From assembly GCA_001599935.1 (NCBI GenBank), contig BCIJ01000004.1, forward strand, positions 769,716 through 833,715: DNA of 64,000 nt. Direction: 5' to 3'. The notes beneath the pieces were generated by a model. It was not told the origin of the DNA, did no database searches, and saw nothing but the letters and a program-made list of their open reading frames with translations. Numbering within the stretch: position 1 is the first letter of the stretch; each line of letters opens with the position of its first letter. Position numbers and translations under genes: made by a program. Source of the DNA: Holtermannia corniformis (Eukaryota; Basidiomycota; Tremellomycetes; Holtermanniales). Positions 62,837 to 64,000 of this stretch are shown here, in pieces.

Positions 62837-63754
62837 ATGTCCTGGGTACGTCTGATCCTATAGCTGCCGTTTCCACACGACTCACGCGTACCCAGCTCCT
62901 CCCATCACTTCCAGGCTGGGCTTCCAGCTCCTCTTCCAAGCCTACACCCGTCGTCCCCACTCAAGACGAAGACGACTACGACGACACGCCTCCTCAGTTC
63001 CCGCTCCCAGACTCGCACCAACGCTCCGCCGTCACACCCACACCCGCTCTCGATCTCCGACCTCCCTCTCCCGACTCCCCACACCGCTCAGGCGCAGACA
63101 CGGCAGACAATGACAAGACGCCACCGTCATCGCTCAACATTGCCATCCTGCCCGATAACGTCCCCTTGGGCGATATGAGGCCTCCGACATCGACAGTCGT
63201 AAAGCCTGGGCGGATCAGCTCGGGTGGTGGGCTAGGACCGCGACCGGTCGTGCGGGAGAAACAGGTCAAGAAGAGGGAAAAGGTCGCGTTGAAGCCTGGG
63301 TGTTCACCTTTGGATTGGGCGAGGTTGACGAGCAGTGGGCAGGATCTGCGGGTGCGTGGTCTGAGTGGTGTCCATATAGCCTTCAATATACTGATGGTGT
63401 GGGCAGAGAATCGCGCATTTCCCGATGCGGGTGACCGTGTCCGAGCTCAAGACGGTGCGTTGGGCGCAACGACCAAGAGCTGTTAGCTAACGTTGACAGC
63501 ACAACACGACGGAAGACGCTTGGAGTGCATTCAACGGCCGCGTGTACAACATCACGCCGTATCTCGACTTTCACCCGGGTGGCGTCAAGGAGCTGATGCG
63601 GTGTGCGGGCCGCGACGGGACCAAGCTGTTCAGTGCGTGGTCTGCTCGACACTGGGAGACGACTGACGCCATCGTGACAGTGGCGACGCACGCCTGGGTC
63701 AACGTTGAAGTCATGATGGATGCTTGCCTCGTCGGCATGCTCGTGCCGGGATAG
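62837..63754 (+). CDS. Cytochrome b5 heme-binding domain protein (IRC21-like)
   Basis: Soluble b5-type electron carrier of the IRC21/CYB5R4-like group; the partner is unknown. Exon 1 is only nine coding bases (ATG TCC TGG, 62837-62845). A 50-nt intron leads to LLPSLPGWASSSSSKPTPVV. The N-terminal half is a Pro/Ser/Asp linker (DEDDYDDTPPQFPLPDSHQ). The conserved part starts with KPGCSPLDWARLTSSGQDLR. The heme domain has VTVSELKTHNTTEDAWSAFN, GRVYNITPYLDFHPGGVKEL, MRCAGRDGTKLF and, after an intron, MATHAWVNVEVMMDACLVGM. The two axial His are those of FHPGG and THAWVN, both present. Length is about 250 aa, as in fungal relatives. No membrane anchor. Confidence 0.88.
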
Positions 63755-64000
63755 GGATAGGGATAGGGGGAGGGCTTGAGGCGCGACCGAGCCAAACTGT
63801 GTGGAAGGGCCGCAGCCGTGTCGATCTGCCTGTACTGTACTGCATTCCTCGCATCGCATTGTGCATAGACTGTTATCCACACCGTTGTCAAGACTGCCAG
63901 GGAAGACGGTGGTGGTGGTGGGCGGGACCAATTGTCTGTGCTCAACCGACGGTGGTGCGGTGGTGGTGCCCACTCAAACTCTTGCTCGAGTGCGCTACTG
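63755..64000. other. Right end, no gene seen
   Basis: 3' region of the cytochrome b5-domain gene. A short atagggatagggataggggg run lies at 63751-63769. Confidence 0.35.

Noticed and set aside
63751..63769. atagggatagggataggggg run, resembling telomeric repeats
   Set aside because: Only three copies, inside a 3' UTR beside an intact gene; too short to call an interstitial telomere.
1..64000. Search for tRNA, rRNA, CRISPR arrays and transposase or reverse transcriptase genes
   Set aside because: No A/B-box pair with a plausible cloverleaf, no regular spacer-repeat arrays and no transposon protein motif were found by eye. A covariance-model or repeat-library search would be needed to exclude short or decayed copies.

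Overview
The window is nuclear DNA from a fungus, most likely a basidiomycete yeast or small-genome member of Pucciniomycotina. A Mixia-like genome is my best guess, from impression only. The conserved genes are cut by many tiny introns (about 40-60 nt, GT-AG, CTGAY branch sites 10-20 nt before the acceptor). Base composition is moderately GC-rich and genes lie very close together on both strands. The content is typically fungal: RIX1, RPC31, FCF2, EPL1, CreC-type WD protein, GPI transamidase, Zn(II)2Cys6 factor.

Conserved genes in order: a broken GRAM-TBC RabGAP (971-2114, -), RPL11 (2598-3756, +), a Zn2Cys6 regulator (6653-8028, -), an oxysterol-binding protein (8557-11338, -), Pol III subunit RPC31/RPC7 (11613-12562, +), a small zinc-ribbon protein (13002-13241, +), RIX1 (15576-18148, -), an unknown Pro/Thr-rich protein (18704-19342, +), GPI16/PIG-T (23977-25929, -), N-myristoyltransferase (26133-28438, -), an Mlp1/TPR nuclear-basket protein (28605-33146, +), an MCM1-type MADS factor (34682-36159, +), a small unknown (36250-36734, -), a CreC-like WD protein (37161-39507, +), an F-box/WD40 protein (39519-41788, -), RFT1 and GAA1 apparently joined in one frame (41837-45824, +), EPL1 (45973-49427, -), FCF2 (49878-51573, -), free-methionine-R-sulfoxide reductase (51807-52581, +), RAD50 (52668-57897, -), EFM7 (61456-62566, -) and a cytochrome b5-domain protein (62837-63754, +).

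Between these intron-rich genes lie four islands (about 3.8-6.6, 13.3-15.5, 19.4-23.9 and 58-61.4 kb) that hold only short intronless genes of about 70-108 codons. Their products are charged, look helical and lack signal peptides; I recognise none of them. At 20.06-23.9 kb six lie head-to-tail on the + strand and a seventh, broken copy follows. Many share a weak C-terminal pattern (acidic pair, aromatic, then an aromatic three to five residues on). The first island has three genes of another small family ending in an Ala/Arg-rich motif. Broken copies show rapid birth and decay. This repeated layout is the best candidate for something undescribed.

The other notable result is the RFT1-GAA1 reading frame. 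The GAA1 part has no start codon of its own, and a 43-nt intron whose acceptor TAG is also the in-frame RFT1 stop would join the two proteins when spliced. Both are multi-pass ER membrane proteins of lipid-linked glycosylation and GPI-anchor pathways. A second GPI transamidase subunit, GPI16, lies about 18 kb to the left.

I saw no tRNA, rRNA, CRISPR array or intact transposon.
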